Source: Opisthocomus hoazin (lineage: Eukaryota > Chordata > Aves > Opisthocomiformes > Opisthocomidae). From it: 64,000 nucleotides of DNA. The notes beneath the pieces were generated by a model, which saw only the letters and a program-made list of their open reading frames with translations, was not told the origin of the DNA and did no database searches. Both the position numbers and the translations under genes were made by a program. The DNA lies in assembly GCF_030867145.1 (NCBI RefSeq), contig NC_134419.1, positions 75,951,403 to 76,015,402 on the forward strand, written 5' to 3'. Position 1 is the first letter of the stretch; each line of letters starts with the position of its first letter. Shown one piece after another: positions 61,641 to 64,000 of this stretch.

Positions 61641-62578
61641 GGAGAATGAGGATGTGTTTTCATATTATCACTCTCTTGGCAAACAAATGTGCTGATTTCA
61701 AAGGGGTTTTCCTGCAGTGGAAGGATGGTCTCAGCCCTGTGCTCCCATCACCTTGCTGGCACATCAAGAGTCTCCGGAGCTCTCTGGTGGCCTCGTGAGA
61801 CCACCACCAGGAAACCCAAAGGAGAAGTCTTGCCCTAAAATACCACAGGTAGGAAAAGGCCCAGAGTGTGACTAATTTGTATCTGTTTAGTCAGGAACAA
61901 GGCTGGTTTGAGGCGGGGGGTCAGACCGTCACCACACTGTGGGTTTGTATATTTGTATATTTGTATAATTCCCAGCTTTGCAGAGCATTCAGCACGGTGG
62001 CTGTGCAGAGCTGCGCAGGCTGCTGAAAGATTGATGGCCCCACGTTGCACAGCTATGGGATACAGTGATTGCTCCAACGTTGGGCTGGATGTTTGGAGCA
62101 GGTTTTTTCCTGTCGTGATGTTACTGTGTTTTATTGCTTATCTTGCTGGGAAGTTTTTCCTGTTTAAGATAGTGGTGTTGGAATTGCTGTTTCTAGGGAA
62201 GCAGCATGCTGCCTACCCCCCTCTGGATATTTTCCAAAACTCTCAATATCATGAGGCAAACCCTGGCCTGCAAATACAGTAATTCAAAAAGGAGCTGTAA
62301 CTGAATTCAAGGCTGAAATCCACCAATATCACCATATATAAATCAATATAATTGGAGTGTGTGCATATAAATATTTCTCAGTAATTGGTTTTGGAGGGTA
62401 AGATGATCATACAATGCATTAATACTTGTATTGTCCCATATAAATGCAGTGCACCTGGTATTGGCTTGTGTGAATACAACTCTTACTGGAAAGACTGATT
62501 TTCATCATAGGTAAAGCCATTAAAATCTACTACCTGATATTCTGATTCATGTTCTTGTTTGTGTTGAATGTCACACAG

Positions 62579-62692
62579 CGTGAGAGAGCGTTGTCTAGAA
62601 GAACAGAAGAGACGGAGGCAGCGAGCAACAAAGAAAATAAGTACCTTTATTGGTACTTTTATACTTTGTTTTGCACCTTATGTAATTACAAG
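62579..62692 (+). CDS. GPR26: G-protein-coupled receptor 26, coding exon 2 (residues 223-261)
   Basis: This 114-base internal exon joins exon 1 in phase: AG plus C makes Ser223. It then encodes VRERCLEEQKRRRQRATKK, the basic end of intracellular loop 3, and ISTFIGTFILCFAPYVIT, most of TM6. The usual CWxP motif of TM6 reads CFAP (253-256), as in the family. The acceptor is TGTCACACAG and the donor is ACAAG|GTAAGT. The exon ends again in phase 2. It is too short to stand out as an open frame and was found by matching the known GPR26 sequence after exon 1. TM7 with its DPFVY-type motif and the C-terminal tail (about 77 residues) must be in a following exon outside the window. Confidence 0.97.
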
Positions 62693-64000
62693 GTAAGTGT
62701 GAATCTACACACTGGAAAAGACTACTGAGAAGCACTCTTAGCTCAGAGAAGTAGGGCACGCTGAACCAGAAAATGGCTCAAGTCTCCTGTGAAAATTTTC
62801 TGCAGCGTTTCAACTCCTATGATGACAGACATTACATTTACTGAGCTAACAAAACCGTATAAAATGTCACAGCACTTATTTGATACAATCCTGATGCAGA
62901 CTGTGGGCCATAGTCTGTTCAGTCAGCCCGGTCGATACGTTGGTCTCATAGGAGTGGTTTAGGAAGTCAGTCCATGGGATTTTGCAGACTTTTTTCAGGT
63001 CAAGTAGTCACCTACGCCTCAGATTGCCTCCCTGGTTCAGGGGCTGATCTGCAGGGGAAGACGGTTGTTCGAGTAAGTCAGACTATAAAAATCTGGTCGA
63101 ACAAGATCCAACTGAGGTGAGAACCTGGTTCACAAATATAATTTTGTCTGACTGGATAGACTTGATTAGTCATAAACATCAAATACCAAAGCCATTCTGG
63201 CTCATACCTAAAAAAATCTTGTGATTTGTGGTCAGAGGTCCTTATCTATCTACTGCCTTATCTTTGGAAATGGCTCCTGTGGGAAACATAAAATTACTCC
63301 TATGAAACATAAAGTATTGGAAAGTGAGTATATCCAGAAGTGTTATCTAGTTGTTGAAGGAAATTTACAACCTGCATTCCTTATTAAAAGACTCTGGAAA
63401 AACTGAAATGTTGCTAAGCAGAACAGAGAAAGAAAAAAATATTTTAAAAGTCTCACCTATTCCAATACACTTCAATAGACATTACTGGGGACCGGCTTCA
63501 GTCACACTCAGATCCATCATAAAAAAGTCACTGAAACAGCTGAATTAAGACTCAGCGTTAGTGGGCATGTAGCCAACCCCCAAGTTTTTCCAGTTCAGTA
63601 CAATATCCTGAATTTCTATTTCTAACAAAACAATTCACGAGAAGGTCTTGTAGTCTCTTGGTAAAAAAGGAAACCTGCATGTCACATCGATTTTCTGTTC
63701 AGGATTATAGTCAATTGGCTCCTGTTGCTTGTTTGTAACAATGTTGCAAATACCTTTGTAACAGTGTTACTATATTTACCTTCACTTTCAGTTGGTAGTC
63801 ACAAGAAGACACTCCATGCCACACACTCTAAGAGGGTAGGAAAGGATTTATAATTATCAGCATTCAGCCATAGTTCTCAGGCTATATTTGACTATTTGTC
63901 TCATTACAAATGGTTACATTATGTTGTGTCTCTGAACTTAATGAAAATTGTTGCAGTCACAGAATCGCTGGCGGCTCTGTCCTGGGTGATGCCGACTGCT
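62693..64000 (+). other. GPR26: GPR26 intron 2, 5' part, cut by window edge
   Basis: It starts with the consensus donor GTAAGT. No sequence resembling the last GPR26 exon (TM7 and tail) appears before the window ends, so the intron is at least 1.3 kb. Short open frames at 63,221-63,548 have no recognised content. No repeats or RNA genes were identified. Confidence 0.85.

Larger units (their letters stand above)
56646..62578 (+). other. GPR26: GPR26 intron 1
   Basis: This 5,933-base GT-AG intron begins GTAAGG and ends TGTCACACAG. The first 1.5 kb is rich in G on the transcript strand (57,300-58,100). An antisense CR1 fragment lies at 61,291-61,640. The rest holds short, unrecognised frames, including some antisense ones (57303-57782 and 57452-57964), which are complements of the G-rich DNA and not genes. 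No nested gene or RNA was found. Confidence 0.93.

Noticed and set aside
1..64000. Bacterial defence system, CRISPR array, operon or phage content
   Set aside because: Intron-bearing GPR26, CR1 elements, CpG depletion outside the island and sparse coding content all show vertebrate nuclear DNA; nothing prokaryotic is seen.

Overview
The window is vertebrate nuclear DNA, almost certainly from a bird. Two observations support this. First, nine fragments of the avian LINE CR1 are present, most ending in the family's octamer 3' end (ATTCTATG or ATTCTGTG repeated). Second, the only recognisable protein-coding gene has spliced exons encoding the orphan receptor GPR26. There are no bacterial operons, CRISPR arrays, tRNAs or rRNAs that I could find.

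Layout. Positions 1 to about 55,300 are non-coding and I recognise no host gene there. In mammals GPR26 lies in 10q26, downstream of a gene-poor interval next to BUB3 and the HMX2/HMX3 pair; the long empty 5' flank here fits that arrangement, but none of those neighbours is in the window. Within the empty part are an isolated CpG island (about 6,690-7,090), seven plus-strand CR1 fragments, one longer minus-strand CR1 with an open reading frame (52,969-53,715), several short tandem duplications, a 29-bp-arm inverted repeat at 18.8 kb, and a few AT-rich or motif-rich blocks that could be regulatory. A block at 3.0 kb has the shape of an exon but matches nothing I know.

From about 55,340 rightward is the 5' part of GPR26 on the plus strand: a polypurine/GA microsatellite, a 72-codon upstream ORF ending 11 bases before the start codon, coding exon 1 (55,978-56,645), a 5.9-kb first intron containing a G-skewed stretch and one antisense CR1 fragment, coding exon 2 (62,579-62,692), and the beginning of intron 2. 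Together the exons encode residues 1 to about 261 of a protein that is 337 residues in human. The last exon, with the end of TM6, TM7 and the cytoplasmic tail, lies beyond the right edge.

I found no new multi-gene system. The points most worth checking are the upstream ORF on GPR26, the orphan CpG island, the 18.8-kb hairpin and the exon-like block at 3.0 kb.
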